DNA from: Velocimicrobium porci | Lineage (GTDB): Bacteria; Bacillota; Clostridia; Lachnospirales; Lachnospiraceae | NCBI RefSeq assembly: GCF_009696045.1 | Contig: NZ_VUMT01000007.1 | Coordinates: 91,381-155,380, forward strand | Reading direction: 5' to 3' | Length of the DNA: 64,000 nucleotides | Part shown: positions 25,556 to 36,253 of the stretch, one piece after another | Layout: each line of letters starts with the position of its first letter | Position numbering within the stretch: position 1 is the first letter of the stretch | Notes under the pieces: generated by a model | Databases searched by the model: none | What the model saw: only the letters and a program-made list of their open reading frames with translations | Told to the model about the DNA's origin: nothing | Made by a program: the position numbers and the translations under genes

Positions 25556-28500
25556 ATGAGATTTAAATCAAAACGATTTTGGTCAATGTTGATGTGCATC
25601 GTAATGGTTATTACCATGATACCGGTTTACCCAAAAACGGTACAGGCAGCAGTGACAGCTGACGTAACAGCAATTACAGATATTGCTAATTTAGAGAGCG
25701 GCGATTATATTATGGTGAACGATAATAATTTCGCTGTTGGTAATTATGATAATGGATATCTTTTATCGAAGGAGATATCTGAAGTGACAAATGATACGTT
25801 AGTCGGATTAGGGGAAGCATACATCTGGCATGTCACAAAAAATGGCTCCAATATTAAATTACAGGATGTAAATGAGATTACAATAAAATCAAAAAATCTT
25901 GATAATAAGGGGAAACCTGTAAACGGAGTTGAAGAAGATAAAACAGGCGTATTTGAATTCCAAGCTGAGACAACGGATAATGGTACAGGAATTAGAATTT
26001 CGTCAGAAGCAAATCAGGTAGTTTTAGCACAAAATACACAGGATACAACAAAGAGATTTCGTTGTTTTAAACAAGGAACAGTTAATGGAAATGCGGCGGG
26101 ATATCCTAGCACTTTTAAGTTTTATAAAATAACAAATACAAACACACCTGCGCCAGCAGCAAGTGTGGAAAACGGTGTTGTAAAAGAAGGACAAGAAGTT
26201 TATCTTAGTCCGAAAGACAATGATGAAAATACAAGCATTCTATATAAACAAGTAGATGGCTATAATGCAGAACAGCCGGCAAAGGATACATTTACACAAT
26301 ATGTAAGCGGATCAGCAATTAAAGTAGAAAAAAATTGTACGATTTTTGCATATGCGAAAAAAGACGGTTTCGATGACAGTAAAATTGTAGCATTTAAATA
26401 TTCTTTAAACCAGGAGCTTGAAGGCGGTACATATTTTATTTATCATAATGCATCTAAAAGTGTTATGAAATATTTGTTAGAAAAAGGAGCTGCCGGTGGA
26501 GTAGCAGGAGTATTAGGCTCTGATGGTAAAATTACATTCGGAAGTGATACCAATAATGGAAACGGTGCGGCTGTATATGATATCACAAAACAAGGCGACG
26601 GAAGTTATGTTATTTCATGCGGAGATAAATATTTAACAAGTGATTCTAGCAGTTTATGGTTAGCTGATACGGCAACAGATACAGAAAATGCAGGAAGCTA
26701 CTGGGAAATTGAATATACACCTGACTTTGGCGGTGGATATACGATTAAAAATAAAACAGTTACATTTGGTGGAAAACCACTATATTTAGAATACTATAAG
26801 GGATTTAAGATTTATAGTATGAAGCAGTTAAGTGCAGATTTTGTATTAAAATTTGCAGATGCAAGTGGGATTCAACATGATAATGGTTATGTTGGTACAA
26901 GACCTGTACAGGTTGATAAACCAATTGCAAAAGGAAAGTATTTTATTTACAGCAAAAAAGCAGAAGGTGTTATGAAATATGAAGTAACGGGTGGTAAAGC
27001 CGGTGCAGTAAAAGCAGCGGTTGGAGAAGACAATGTACCTGTATTTGCTTCTGACACAAAAAATGGAGAAGGTTCAGGTTACTATTACATAGAAGAAGTA
27101 GCTGGTCAAAAAGATGTTTATACAATTAAGTGTGGTAATGATTATCTAAGCGCAGATAAGGATAAAAATTTATATTTAACAGATACACCGGTTGAAACAA
27201 GTTCAAATGGTAGCTACTGGGAAGTGAAGTATAGACAAGAATTTGACGCTTATACGATTAAGAGCACAACGGTTTCCAGTTTATATTTAGAATATTATCC
27301 ATCAAATGGATTCTGTTTATATGGATTAAATGGTGATTTAACAGATATTTATACATTTAACTTTTTAAGTGCAGAGAATATTAAGGACGATGATAACGAT
27401 GGTTATCTTGGTAAAAAACCAGAGACTCCGGTAGCACCAGTTGGTGGAAAATCTTATGTTATTTATAATGAAAGTGGTTCTGCCGTATTTGGACCACAGG
27501 CAAGAATTGATGAAGGAGATAAGCGTTCTTTAGATCAGGCAAAAGCAGCAAAACAAGAAGATGGTACACTTAAGGTTGCAAATGGTGGACTGATTTTTAA
27601 TGTAACAGAAAAAAATGGTCTCTATCGTTTTGAAAACAATGGAAAATATTTAGCTTCAAATTCAGAAGAAGAATTGTTCCTTATTGCACCAGGAGAAGAT
27701 AAGTACGATGAGGGAATGACAGAATGGAAGCTTGATGCTGGCCTTGGTGGATTTGTAATAAATAATAACAAGGCAAAATGGAATAGTGCGGTGATTTGCG
27801 TTGAATATTTTTCAGGTGGTTTTGCAGGTTATAGTTACAAAGCAACCTCTCCTGAGATTTTCCAGTTTAATTTTTATGAACAAGAAGATACATATGGAAT
27901 AGGTTATGTAATTGCTCCAGAAGTTATATTCAATACAAAGGACGATGCAAATCTAGGTTTGGATTATCGCATGAAATTTACATTGGATGATTTAGGAGAA
28001 ATTCAAACGGTAAAAGCAACAGTAACTTTTGAAGATGGAACAAATAAGAATTATGATGTAACAAGGGAAGATTATAATGGTGAATTTACAATTCCTAAGA
28101 AAGATTTAAATGGTCATACTTCTTTTACTGCAAAAGTAGATGTTACAAGTAAACAAACAGAAACGGTAACGGTACCTTATAGTGGAACGAAAAAAGTAAT
28201 GATTCAGGATGAACCGGTCGTTGTAGCAGTTTCTCCATCAGCAAATGCAGAAACAGGAGAAAATAAACGACCAAATATTGAAATTACTTATGCAAACATT
28301 GGAGAAAATGCAAAAGCACAGCTTAATTTAAATGGGGAAGAAGTTGCATTGAAACAAAATGTAGCAGACAACAAATATGTGTATACACCAACTACAGATT
28401 TGTATGATGGAAAATGCACAGCAACCGTAACAATTACAAGAGCAGATAAGAAGAGTGTTGTAAAGACATGGAGCTTCTATATTGGTTCAGCAGGTGTTCA

Positions 28501-31273
28501 CCCATACTTTGGACAAATTCATGCACATACAGCAGAGTATTCTGATGGTTCTGGTACATTAGCCCAGGCATATGAATATGCAATGAATAAAGCAAAGGAT
28601 ACGGATTACTTAATTGTAACCGACCACTCAAACTATTTTGATACAACAGCAACATCAGTCAAAGACAGTATTTATGATGATGCTTCAAGTTCACTTACAA
28701 AAAGTGAAAAAAATCCAAGTTTAAATAAGTGGCAGGAAGCGAAAGCAACAGCAAAACAATACGATGAAATGGACAAAGATTTTGTTGCTGGTTATGGTTA
28801 TGAAATGACATGGTCAGGCGGACCTGGACATATTAATGTATTTAACTCAAAGGGAATTGTTTCAAGAAATAATGCAGAATTAAATGATAAGAAAAATAAT
28901 GCAGGAATGTTTGCATTTTATGACCTTGTTGTAGATGCCAATAAAAAAGGTGCAACTGCGACAGGAAATGGAACAATTAGTGCTCAATTTAATCATCCTG
29001 GTCCTACATTTGGAACATTTGATGACTTTGCCGGATATACACCGGAACGTGATGAAATTATGAATCTGATTGAAGTAGGAAATGGTGATGGCGCAGTCGG
29101 AAGTACAGCATATTTCCCAAGCTATCAATATTATGATATGTGTCTTAGCATGGGCTGGCACGTTGCTCCTACAAATGGTCAGGATAACCATAAAGGTGGC
29201 TGGGGTGACATTAATACAATGAGAACGGTTGTACTTGCCGATTCCTTTACAGAAGACGGAATCTATGAGGCAATGAATGCAAGACACGTTTATTCCACAG
29301 AAGATCAAAATCTTTCTGTTATCTACCACTTAGGAGATACATTACAAGGTGGAATTATTGATGATTATAACAACGACAAAGTTTCTATTTCTGTTACTGT
29401 TTCCGACAAAGATGTAGAAAAAGTTGGAACTGTTTATGTAATTGGAGAAAATGGAAAAGAACTTTACAAATCCGATTATATTGATGGCAATACAGCAGAT
29501 TTAAGCTTTGATCTTGATAATACTTCTGCTTATTACTATGTAAAAGTAGTGCAAGGTGACGGAGATATTGCTGTAACAGCACCAGTTTGGGTTTCAGAAG
29601 TAAACAAAGAAAAAGTAACTGCAGATGTTACCGTAGATGGAGAAGGTTACCCTGTAGAAAAACAAAACGCAACATTAAATATTACATTAGCAAATAAGGA
29701 AGAAGAAGCAATTTCTGTAAATAGTTATAAAGTAACTGTTGATGGAAATGAAGTTGCAAACAAAGAAGTAGCGCAAAAAGTAGAAGCTGGAGAAACATGG
29801 AAAGATACAATGACATGGAAACCGGAAAATTATGGGGAACATGAAGTTATTGTAACTTATATTGTAACTGTAGGCGGCGAACAGAAAACAATTACAAAGA
29901 AAAAAGGAATTTATGTGGCCGGTGAAGATTATAATAAGGTTGTTTCTGTTAAGACAGCAAAAGCCGGAAAAGAAAATGAAGAATTTACAATTGAGGGTTA
30001 TGTAACTGCAAATGCATCTGGTTATGACAAAAATACAGCATTCTTTGATTGTATTTATGTACAGGATGGAACAGCAGGAATTAATGTATTCCCTGTATCT
30101 GGCAATTACCAAGTTGGTCAAAAAGTAAAATTGCATGGTGGAATTACATATTACAATGGAGAAATGGAACTGAATGTATCTCCTGATACTTATGGTGGCT
30201 ATGTAGAAATTACAGATAAAACAATTTCTAAAGTAGAACCAAAAAATGTAAGCTGTGCAGAGGCTATGTCAGATGAAAATATCGGATTACTAATGAAAGT
30301 AACTGGTACAGTAACACGTGTTCATGAAGTATCTGGTACAATTGACAGAATTTATGTTACAGATAATAACGGAAAAACAGCCTGTGTTTATATTAATGGA
30401 TATATTTGGAACTCTATTTCAAAAGATAGTAACTTTGGCAAAGCAGGAAAGGCAGTTAAGGTTGGAGATAAAATAACGGCTGTTGGACTTGGATCTGTAG
30501 ACGTAGATGAATTAGGTGAAGTGGAATATTTACACAGATTACGTGTTCGTGATCGTGCGGAAATTGAATTTATTAATTCTTCTGGATCCGATAGTTTTCC
30601 AAACTTAGATGAAAAAGAAGAAGAAAAGAAACCGGAAGATTCTAAACCAACAGAACAACCAGAAGATACAAAATCAGAAATTCCTAAAAAATTAAAGGAT
30701 GTAAAAACAACAATCTCAACAAAGGCAGTTACAAATGTAACAGAAAAAGACGGTTTTTACTATAACAAAGATGGTAAAAAAGTAACCAATGCAATTGTAA
30801 CAACAAAAGAGGGAACACGTTACATTTTAGACAAATCGGGAGAAAAGATTGTTGCTTCCATGATAACAGCAAAAAATGGAACAAAGTATATTACAGATAA
30901 TGCCGGTGCAGTTGTTACAGGAACGATTGTAGTTGCAAATAGTAAGAGATACTATACAACAAAATCAACAGGAAAAGTTGTTACAGATCAAATTATTACT
31001 GTGAAGAATAACAAATACGTAGCAACAAAATCCGGAGCATTTGTGCAAGGCAAGATTGTAACAAAGGATAAAGCAAAATACTATTGTACAAAGGGGACCG
31101 GTAAAGTTGTAGTAAACAAAGTATTTAAATTTAACAAGAAAACATATGTTGCTACAAAGAGTGGAAAACTTGCTTGCAGTAAGTGGATTACGATGGGTGA
31201 GAAACAATATTATTGTGACAAGAATGGAGTTGTTACAAAAACAAGAGATAAGGCAAAATCGAAAACAAAATAA
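25556..31273 (+). CDS. Large secreted PHP/CehA-type metallohydrolase with beta repeats and wall-binding tail
   Basis: The 1905-residue protein begins with a signal peptide (cleavage after VQAA near 34). A beta-rich region and three related repeats of about 160 residues follow (about 288-450, 459-622, 629-787; each starts with GGTYFIY-type and has a YWE motif). Next come Ig-like domains (790-980). A PHP-type metal domain (about 984-1260) has QIHAHTAEYSDG, VTDHSN, FNHPGP and NGQDNHKGG, as in CehA/McbA phosphoesterases. More Ig-like domains, an OB-fold-like domain (about 1460-1670) and an acidic linker follow. Choline-binding-like repeats (YYTTKSTGKVV, KYVATKSG) end the protein. An ATG 6 bases upstream (25550) is too close to the GAGGG site. 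It probably acts on nucleotide or phosphoester substrates at the surface. Confidence 0.85.
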   Translation: MRFKSKRFWSMLMCIVMVITMIPVYPKTVQAAVTADVTAITDIANLESGDYIMVNDNNFAVGNYDNGYLLSKEISEVTNDTLVGLGEAYIWHVTKNGSNIKLQDVNEITIKSKNLDNKGKPVNGVEEDKTGVFEFQAETTDNGTGIRISSEANQVVLAQNTQDTTKRFRCFKQGTVNGNAAGYPSTFKFYKITNTNTPAPAASVENGVVKEGQEVYLSPKDNDENTSILYKQVDGYNAEQPAKDTFTQYVSGSAIKVEKNCTIFAYAKKDGFDDSKIVAFKYSLNQELEGGTYFIYHNASKSVMKYLLEKGAAGGVAGVLGSDGKITFGSDTNNGNGAAVYDITKQGDGSYVISCGDKYLTSDSSSLWLADTATDTENAGSYWEIEYTPDFGGGYTIKNKTVTFGGKPLYLEYYKGFKIYSMKQLSADFVLKFADASGIQHDNGYVGTRPVQVDKPIAKGKYFIYSKKAEGVMKYEVTGGKAGAVKAAVGEDNVPVFASDTKNGEGSGYYYIEEVAGQKDVYTIKCGNDYLSADKDKNLYLTDTPVETSSNGSYWEVKYRQEFDAYTIKSTTVSSLYLEYYPSNGFCLYGLNGDLTDIYTFNFLSAENIKDDDNDGYLGKKPETPVAPVGGKSYVIYNESGSAVFGPQARIDEGDKRSLDQAKAAKQEDGTLKVANGGLIFNVTEKNGLYRFENNGKYLASNSEEELFLIAPGEDKYDEGMTEWKLDAGLGGFVINNNKAKWNSAVICVEYFSGGFAGYSYKATSPEIFQFNFYEQEDTYGIGYVIAPEVIFNTKDDANLGLDYRMKFTLDDLGEIQTVKATVTFEDGTNKNYDVTREDYNGEFTIPKKDLNGHTSFTAKVDVTSKQTETVTVPYSGTKKVMIQDEPVVVAVSPSANAETGENKRPNIEITYANIGENAKAQLNLNGEEVALKQNVADNKYVYTPTTDLYDGKCTATVTITRADKKSVVKTWSFYIGSAGVHPYFGQIHAHTAEYSDGSGTLAQAYEYAMNKAKDTDYLIVTDHSNYFDTTATSVKDSIYDDASSSLTKSEKNPSLNKWQEAKATAKQYDEMDKDFVAGYGYEMTWSGGPGHINVFNSKGIVSRNNAELNDKKNNAGMFAFYDLVVDANKKGATATGNGTISAQFNHPGPTFGTFDDFAGYTPERDEIMNLIEVGNGDGAVGSTAYFPSYQYYDMCLSMGWHVAPTNGQDNHKGGWGDINTMRTVVLADSFTEDGIYEAMNARHVYSTEDQNLSVIYHLGDTLQGGIIDDYNNDKVSISVTVSDKDVEKVGTVYVIGENGKELYKSDYIDGNTADLSFDLDNTSAYYYVKVVQGDGDIAVTAPVWVSEVNKEKVTADVTVDGEGYPVEKQNATLNITLANKEEEAISVNSYKVTVDGNEVANKEVAQKVEAGETWKDTMTWKPENYGEHEVIVTYIVTVGGEQKTITKKKGIYVAGEDYNKVVSVKTAKAGKENEEFTIEGYVTANASGYDKNTAFFDCIYVQDGTAGINVFPVSGNYQVGQKVKLHGGITYYNGEMELNVSPDTYGGYVEITDKTISKVEPKNVSCAEAMSDENIGLLMKVTGTVTRVHEVSGTIDRIYVTDNNGKTACVYINGYIWNSISKDSNFGKAGKAVKVGDKITAVGLGSVDVDELGEVEYLHRLRVRDRAEIEFINSSGSDSFPNLDEKEEEKKPEDSKPTEQPEDTKSEIPKKLKDVKTTISTKAVTNVTEKDGFYYNKDGKKVTNAIVTTKEGTRYILDKSGEKIVASMITAKNGTKYITDNAGAVVTGTIVVANSKRYYTTKSTGKVVTDQIITVKNNKYVATKSGAFVQGKIVTKDKAKYYCTKGTGKVVVNKVFKFNKKTYVATKSGKLACSKWITMGEKQYYCDKNGVVTKTRDKAKSKTK

Positions 31274-31299
31274 GATTTTAGAAAAAAGGATATCGGAAT

Positions 31300-32472
31300 A
31301 TGAAAAAAAATAGGTTTCTTTCTTGGTTGAAAGAAAACTGGCTTACAGTTGCTGTGCTATGTATTTGCACAGCACTGTTTGCTGTTATGTACAGTTACGC
31401 AAATAGTCAGTTTGAAGAAACAGTAGCATTGTCAAAACAAAATTCATATCGTGTGTATGAAAAAGCAACCGTATTAAAAATTCTTTCGGACGATTCTGAA
31501 CAAAGAGAAGAATTTGAAAATAAGTATGTAGGAAGTCAGTCACTTCAAGTTAAGATTACTTCAGGAGAATATAAAAATCAAACGATGACAGCAAATAATT
31601 ATATTGGTGCTCTTTATGGAAGTCGTTTAAAAGTTGGTGATTCGATTATTGTAATTATTGATATCGAACAAAAGGAAGTAAATAATGTTATTGTGTATGA
31701 ATATAATCGTTCGATACCAATTTTAATTTTAATTTTCTTATTTTTCCTTATTACGATTTGGGTTGGAGGAAAAAAAGGAGCACAATCTTTGATAGGTCTT
31801 GTCATTACTATTTTGAGTTTAGTGTTTATTTTAATTCCATTATTAATGATTGGTTTTCCGACATTGCTAACGGTATTTTTAGTATGTGCCTATGTTGCAT
31901 TATTTAGTTTTACATTACTTGGCGGAGTTACAAAAAAAACAGTATGTGCCATGTTTGGAACGATATTTGGAATTGGTCTTTCCATTGTATTTGGTCTGTT
32001 GGCACAAGAAATATTTCGTGTTGATGGTATGAGAATGGGCGATTATGTAGATGCTTTATTACAATTAAAAAAAGCAGGCATGAAAATTCAGTTAAGTGGA
32101 CTTTTAATTGCTGGAATGATGATTTCTGCACTTGGGGCTGTGATGGATGTGGCAATGAGTATTTCATCTGCATTAAAGGAATTAACAACTGTAAATCCAA
32201 ATCTTACAAGAAAAGATATTTGGAAATCTGGTATGAATATTGGTCGCGATATGATTGGGACGATGACAAATACACTGATTCTTGCATTTGTTGGAAGCAG
32301 TTTTCTTATGGTAATTTATCTTTGGTCACTGGAACTGCCATTTTATGAATTAATTAATTCTTCTTTGATTGCAACGGAAATCATTCATGGCTTAGCAAGC
32401 AGTATGGGAATTATACTTTCAGTGCCATTCACTGTTTTAGTTGGAACATGTATTTTTTATCAAAAGAAATAA
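31300..32472 (+). CDS. YibE/F family membrane protein
   Basis: The 390-residue protein has an N-terminal membrane helix (about 15-35), an extracellular beta domain (40-140) and about seven further helices (145-390). The sequence phrases WVGGKKGAQSLIGLV and GALGAVMDVAMSISSAL fit the YibE/F family, whose role is unknown (transport is suggested). An AAAGGA site precedes the ATG. It follows the giant surface-protein gene by 26 bases and may share its transcript, hinting at a role in export or energising of that protein, which is only inference. Confidence 0.87.
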   Translation: MKKNRFLSWLKENWLTVAVLCICTALFAVMYSYANSQFEETVALSKQNSYRVYEKATVLKILSDDSEQREEFENKYVGSQSLQVKITSGEYKNQTMTANNYIGALYGSRLKVGDSIIVIIDIEQKEVNNVIVYEYNRSIPILILIFLFFLITIWVGGKKGAQSLIGLVITILSLVFILIPLLMIGFPTLLTVFLVCAYVALFSFTLLGGVTKKTVCAMFGTIFGIGLSIVFGLLAQEIFRVDGMRMGDYVDALLQLKKAGMKIQLSGLLIAGMMISALGAVMDVAMSISSALKELTTVNPNLTRKDIWKSGMNIGRDMIGTMTNTLILAFVGSSFLMVIYLWSLELPFYELINSSLIATEIIHGLASSMGIILSVPFTVLVGTCIFYQKK

Positions 32473-32554
32473 AGAATCTATAAAATAAAAAAGTCTTTGC
32501 CGTAACATCTTTATTTATAAAAACGTATATTAATATCAAAAACGGTGAAAAAAT

Positions 32555-33688
32555 ATGATTATTTATGTTGTAAAAAGTGGAGATACGATAACGTCGATTG
32601 GGGAAAGATATGGTGTGCCGGTAGAAGAACTGATTGCTTATAATCAATTCGAAAATCCAGAACAGCTTGTTGTTGGACAGACTATTCTGATACCACAGGA
32701 GGGCGGGGAACCAAGACGCGAAATAGCGGTAAATGGATATATGTATCCATATATTAATCCGGAAATATTACGGCAAACCCTTCCATACCTTACATTTGGA
32801 ACTCTGTTTACGTATGGTTTTACCCCAGATGGAACTCTAATTCCTATACCAGATGAGATACCAATTGGAATTATGAAAAGTGGGCAGGTAGAACCATTTC
32901 TTTTGCTTTCTACATTGACTACAGAGGGCGTATTTAGTAATAGTCTCGCCCATAGTATGTTGAATGATGAAGAAGCTCAAGATAAACTAATAGAAAATCT
33001 TTTAGAAACTATGACAAGCAAGGGGTACTATGGTTTAGATATTGATTTTGAATATGTTTTGCCGGAAGATAAAGAGGCTTATAGTCGTTTTGTGGAAAAA
33101 GTTACAGAACGATTAAATCAAGAAGGATTTAAAGTTATGGTTGCACTGGCACCAAAAACATCTGCTGACCAGCCAGGTCTTTTATATGAAAGTCATAATT
33201 ATGAAAGACTTGGAGCGGCAGCAGACTGGGTGTTGCTAATGACGTATGAGTGGGGTTATACGTATGGACCTCCAATGGCAGTTGCACCAATTAATAAAGT
33301 GCGTGAAGTCCTTGACTATGCAGTAACGGAGATTCCACCAGAAAAAATATTTATGGGAATTCCAAACTATGGATATGACTGGACCTTGCCATATATCAGG
33401 GGCGAATCAAGAGCAAGATCAATTGGTAATGTAGAGGCAGTGGAGATTGCTGCGAAACATGGTGCTGTGATAGAGTATGATGAAATGGCACAGACTCCTT
33501 ATTTTTATTATTCAGACGAACTTGGAACAGAACATGTTGTATGGTTTGAAGATGCCAGAAGTATTCAGGCAAAGATGGATTTAATAGAGGAATATGGATT
33601 TTATGGAGCCGGATATTGGAATATTATGAAGTTCTTTCCACAGAATTGGCTTGTAGTGGAAAATAACTTTACAGTTAAAAAGATATAA
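32555..33688 (+). CDS. LysM and GH18 domain protein (SleL/YaaH type)
   Basis: The 377-residue protein has one LysM peptidoglycan-binding domain (1-48, YVVKSGDTITSIGERYG) joined to a GH18 domain (about 65-370). The catalytic motif DIDFE ends with the acid Glu (about residue 165), and WVLLMTYEWG and GYDWTLPY follow. It lacks a signal peptide, as spore-coat SleL and YaaH do, which are packaged from the mother cell. Such enzymes cut cortex fragments during germination. A GGTGA ribosome site precedes the ATG. The neighbours do not decide the role. Confidence 0.85.
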   Translation: MIIYVVKSGDTITSIGERYGVPVEELIAYNQFENPEQLVVGQTILIPQEGGEPRREIAVNGYMYPYINPEILRQTLPYLTFGTLFTYGFTPDGTLIPIPDEIPIGIMKSGQVEPFLLLSTLTTEGVFSNSLAHSMLNDEEAQDKLIENLLETMTSKGYYGLDIDFEYVLPEDKEAYSRFVEKVTERLNQEGFKVMVALAPKTSADQPGLLYESHNYERLGAAADWVLLMTYEWGYTYGPPMAVAPINKVREVLDYAVTEIPPEKIFMGIPNYGYDWTLPYIRGESRARSIGNVEAVEIAAKHGAVIEYDEMAQTPYFYYSDELGTEHVVWFEDARSIQAKMDLIEEYGFYGAGYWNIMKFFPQNWLVVENNFTVKKI

Positions 33689-33738
33689 TGATATAATACA
33701 GGCAAATGAGTTATATTTTTAATATAAGGAGTTATTAT

Positions 33739-34620
33739 ATGGATGTCAATTTAGAATACTATAAGATATTTTATTATGTCGGTAAATTAGGAGGAATTTC
33801 GTTAGCTGCGGAAGAATTGTCTATATCGCAACCTGCGGTAAGTCAGTCGATAAAACAATTGGAAAAGGCTCTTGGGAGTACGTTATTTATTCGTACTCCC
33901 AAAGGAGTAAAATTAACGACAGAAGGAGAAACCTTATATTTATATATAAAAAGAGGATATGAGTATATAAAAATGGGAGAAAGTAAATTCCGGGATATTC
34001 AGAATTTGGAAAATGGAGAAATTAGGATTGGTGCAAGTGATATGACATTACAATACTATCTTTTACCATTTTTAGAAAAATTCCATGAGCAATATCCGAA
34101 AATAAAAGTTCATGTGACAAATGCACCAACACCAAGCACAATGAAATATTTACAGGAAGGAAAAATTGATTTTGGTGTGGTAAGTTCTCCGATTAAAGAA
34201 AGACAGGGATTGAATATAAAAAAGGTTCGAGAGATAGAAGATATTTTCGTAGGTGGAGAAAAGTTTAAACAATGGAAAGGAAAAAAGCTTTCTTATAAAG
34301 AGTTGGAACAATTGCCGGTTATATGTCTGGAAAAAGATACGAGTACTAGGGCTTATGTTGATGCTTTTTTAGAAAAAAATAATGTGAAGTTAAATCCGGA
34401 GTTTGAGTTAGCGACAAGCGATATGCTTGTCCAATTTGCTCTTCGAAGTCTTGGAATTGCAAGTGTAATGAGAGATTTTGCAAAAAAATATATTGAAAAT
34501 GATGAATTATTTGAATTACAGTTTAACGAAGCAATTCCAAGAAGGCATTTTTGTATTATTACAGATGAAAAAGTGCCGATATCAACAGCTTCTGCAAAAC
34601 TATTGGAGCAATTAGTGTAA
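33739..34620 (+). CDS. LysR family transcriptional regulator
   Basis: The 293-residue regulator has an N-terminal winged helix (about 1-65) in the LysR form: NLEYYKIFYYVGKLGG, AAEELSISQPAVSQSIKQLE and SLFIR-like TLFIRTPKGVKLT. A co-inducer domain follows (90-293). The upstream in-frame start at 33706 lacks a ribosome site; the ATG at 33739 follows AAGGAG. It points toward purA 135 bases downstream. LysR genes usually regulate a divergent gene, and none exists here (the GH18 gene is upstream on the same strand), so the target cannot be named. Confidence 0.92.
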   Translation: MDVNLEYYKIFYYVGKLGGISLAAEELSISQPAVSQSIKQLEKALGSTLFIRTPKGVKLTTEGETLYLYIKRGYEYIKMGESKFRDIQNLENGEIRIGASDMTLQYYLLPFLEKFHEQYPKIKVHVTNAPTPSTMKYLQEGKIDFGVVSSPIKERQGLNIKKVREIEDIFVGGEKFKQWKGKKLSYKELEQLPVICLEKDTSTRAYVDAFLEKNNVKLNPEFELATSDMLVQFALRSLGIASVMRDFAKKYIENDELFELQFNEAIPRRHFCIITDEKVPISTASAKLLEQLV

Positions 34621-34755
34621 AATGACACTATTTATATAATCTAAAGTTATAACTATTATAATAAATATTGATTTTACTTATGTATAAAGATACAGTATAA
34701 TTTAGAAGTAAAAGCCAAATATATGAATAGATCCAAATGACAAGGAGGACATAAT

Positions 34756-36036
34756 ATGGTAAAAGCAGTCGTAGGAGCAAACTGGGGTGACGAGGGTAAA
34801 GGAAAAATTACAGATATGCTTGGAGCAGAATCTGACATTATAGTTCGTTTTCAGGGCGGTGCAAATGCAGGTCATACAATTATAAATGATTATGGTAAAT
34901 TTGCATTACACACATTACCATCCGGTGTATTTTATGATCATACAACAAGTATTATTGGAAATGGTGTAGCGTTAAATATTCCGGTACTTTTTAAAGAAAT
35001 TCAAAGCATTGTGGAACGTGATGTGCCAATGCCTAAAATATTAGTGTCAGATCGTGCACAGATTGTTATGTCTTATCATATACTGTTTGACCAATATGAA
35101 GAAGAGAGATTGGGTGGCAAATCTTTTGGTTCAACAAAATCAGGAATTGCACCATTCTATTCAGATAAATACGCAAAAATCGGATTTCAGGTAAGTGAAT
35201 TATTTGATGACGAGCTTTTGAAAGAGAAATCAAAAAGAGTTTGTGAAACAAAAAATGTATTGCTAGAGCATCTGTATCATAAACCATTATTGGATCCGGA
35301 AGAAATTTATAAAGAATTAAAAGGCTACAAAGAGATGATAGAGCCTTATGTATGTGATGTATCCGCTTACTTGTATCAGGCGTTGAAGGATGGAAAAGAA
35401 ATATTATTAGAAGGTCAGTTAGGTTCTTTGAAAGACCCAGATCATGGTATTTATCCAATGGTAACTTCTTCTTCCACTTTAGCTGCCTATGGTGCGATTG
35501 GATGTGGTATTCCACCATATGAGATTAAAAAAGTGATTACAGTATGTAAAGCATATTCAAGTGCAGTTGGTGCAGGAGAGTTTGTAAGTGAAATTTTTGG
35601 CGATGAAGCTGACGAATTAAGAAGACGCGGTGGTGACGGCGGAGAATTTGGTGCAACAACAGGACGCCCTAGAAGAATGGGATGGTTTGATGCAGTTGCC
35701 TCCAGATATGGATGTCGTATCCAAGGTGCAACTGAAGTTGCACTCACAGTTTTAGATGTACTTGGATATTTAGATGAAATACCGGTTTGTGTTGGATATG
35801 AGATTGATGGAGAAATAACAAGAGACTTCCCTACAACAGTAAAACTTGCGAAAGCAAAACCTGTTTATGAAGTACTTCCAGGCTGGAAATGTGAAATTCG
35901 TGGTATTAAAAACTATGATGAATTACCGGAAAATTGTCGTAATTACATCGAGTTTATCGAAAAAGAATTAGAAGTGCCTATTACAATGGTATCCAACGGT
36001 CCGGGAAGAACAGAAATTATCAAACGTAATAAGTAA
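34756..36036 (+). CDS. purA: Adenylosuccinate synthetase
   Basis: The 426-residue GTP-dependent enzyme makes adenylosuccinate from IMP and aspartate, the first step from IMP to AMP. N-terminal GANWGDEGKGKITD is the GTP-binding loop. FQGGANAGHTI (IMP and catalytic His), the GTTGRPRRMGWFDAV-type segment (here ATTGRPRRMGWFDAV) and the late VSNGPGRTEII are all present. The length is normal. An AAGGAGG site precedes the ATG. It is separated from purC, purF and purB by 9.5 kb of envelope and regulatory genes. Confidence 0.97.
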   Translation: MVKAVVGANWGDEGKGKITDMLGAESDIIVRFQGGANAGHTIINDYGKFALHTLPSGVFYDHTTSIIGNGVALNIPVLFKEIQSIVERDVPMPKILVSDRAQIVMSYHILFDQYEEERLGGKSFGSTKSGIAPFYSDKYAKIGFQVSELFDDELLKEKSKRVCETKNVLLEHLYHKPLLDPEEIYKELKGYKEMIEPYVCDVSAYLYQALKDGKEILLEGQLGSLKDPDHGIYPMVTSSSTLAAYGAIGCGIPPYEIKKVITVCKAYSSAVGAGEFVSEIFGDEADELRRRGGDGGEFGATTGRPRRMGWFDAVASRYGCRIQGATEVALTVLDVLGYLDEIPVCVGYEIDGEITRDFPTTVKLAKAKPVYEVLPGWKCEIRGIKNYDELPENCRNYIEFIEKELEVPITMVSNGPGRTEIIKRNK

Positions 36037-36064
36037 CTAAAATGATAAAAATATATTAAAAATA

Positions 36065-36122
36065 AAAAACTCTTCTCTAAAAAACAAGAAAAAACTTGTT
36101 GATTTAGAGGAGAGTTTTTTTA
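36065..36122 (+). terminator. Terminator after purA
   Basis: A 15-bp stem with one G-U (AAACTCTTCTCTAAA with TTTAGAGGAGAGTTT) encloses a second hairpin (AACAAG/CTTGTT) and ends in TTTTTTT. Confidence 0.9.
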
Positions 36123-36253
36123 AAATATATGATATACTATTAAGTAGAATAAAGAAAAGGTATTATTAAAAAAAATTTATGGTTAAAAATCATAAAATTA
36201 CCATAAATTTGTGTTACTATAAAAGAAAAATAAGCACAAAAAGGAGAATGAGT

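Noticed and set aside
34640..34660. AGTTATAACT palindrome before purA as a LysR site
   Set aside because: Ten bases of low complexity in an A/T-rich gap; no T-N11-A pattern stands out.
36178..36209. 8-bp inverted repeat TTTATGGT/ACCATAAA as a firm operator
   Set aside because: Too A/T-rich and short to separate from chance; only mentioned in the gene entry.
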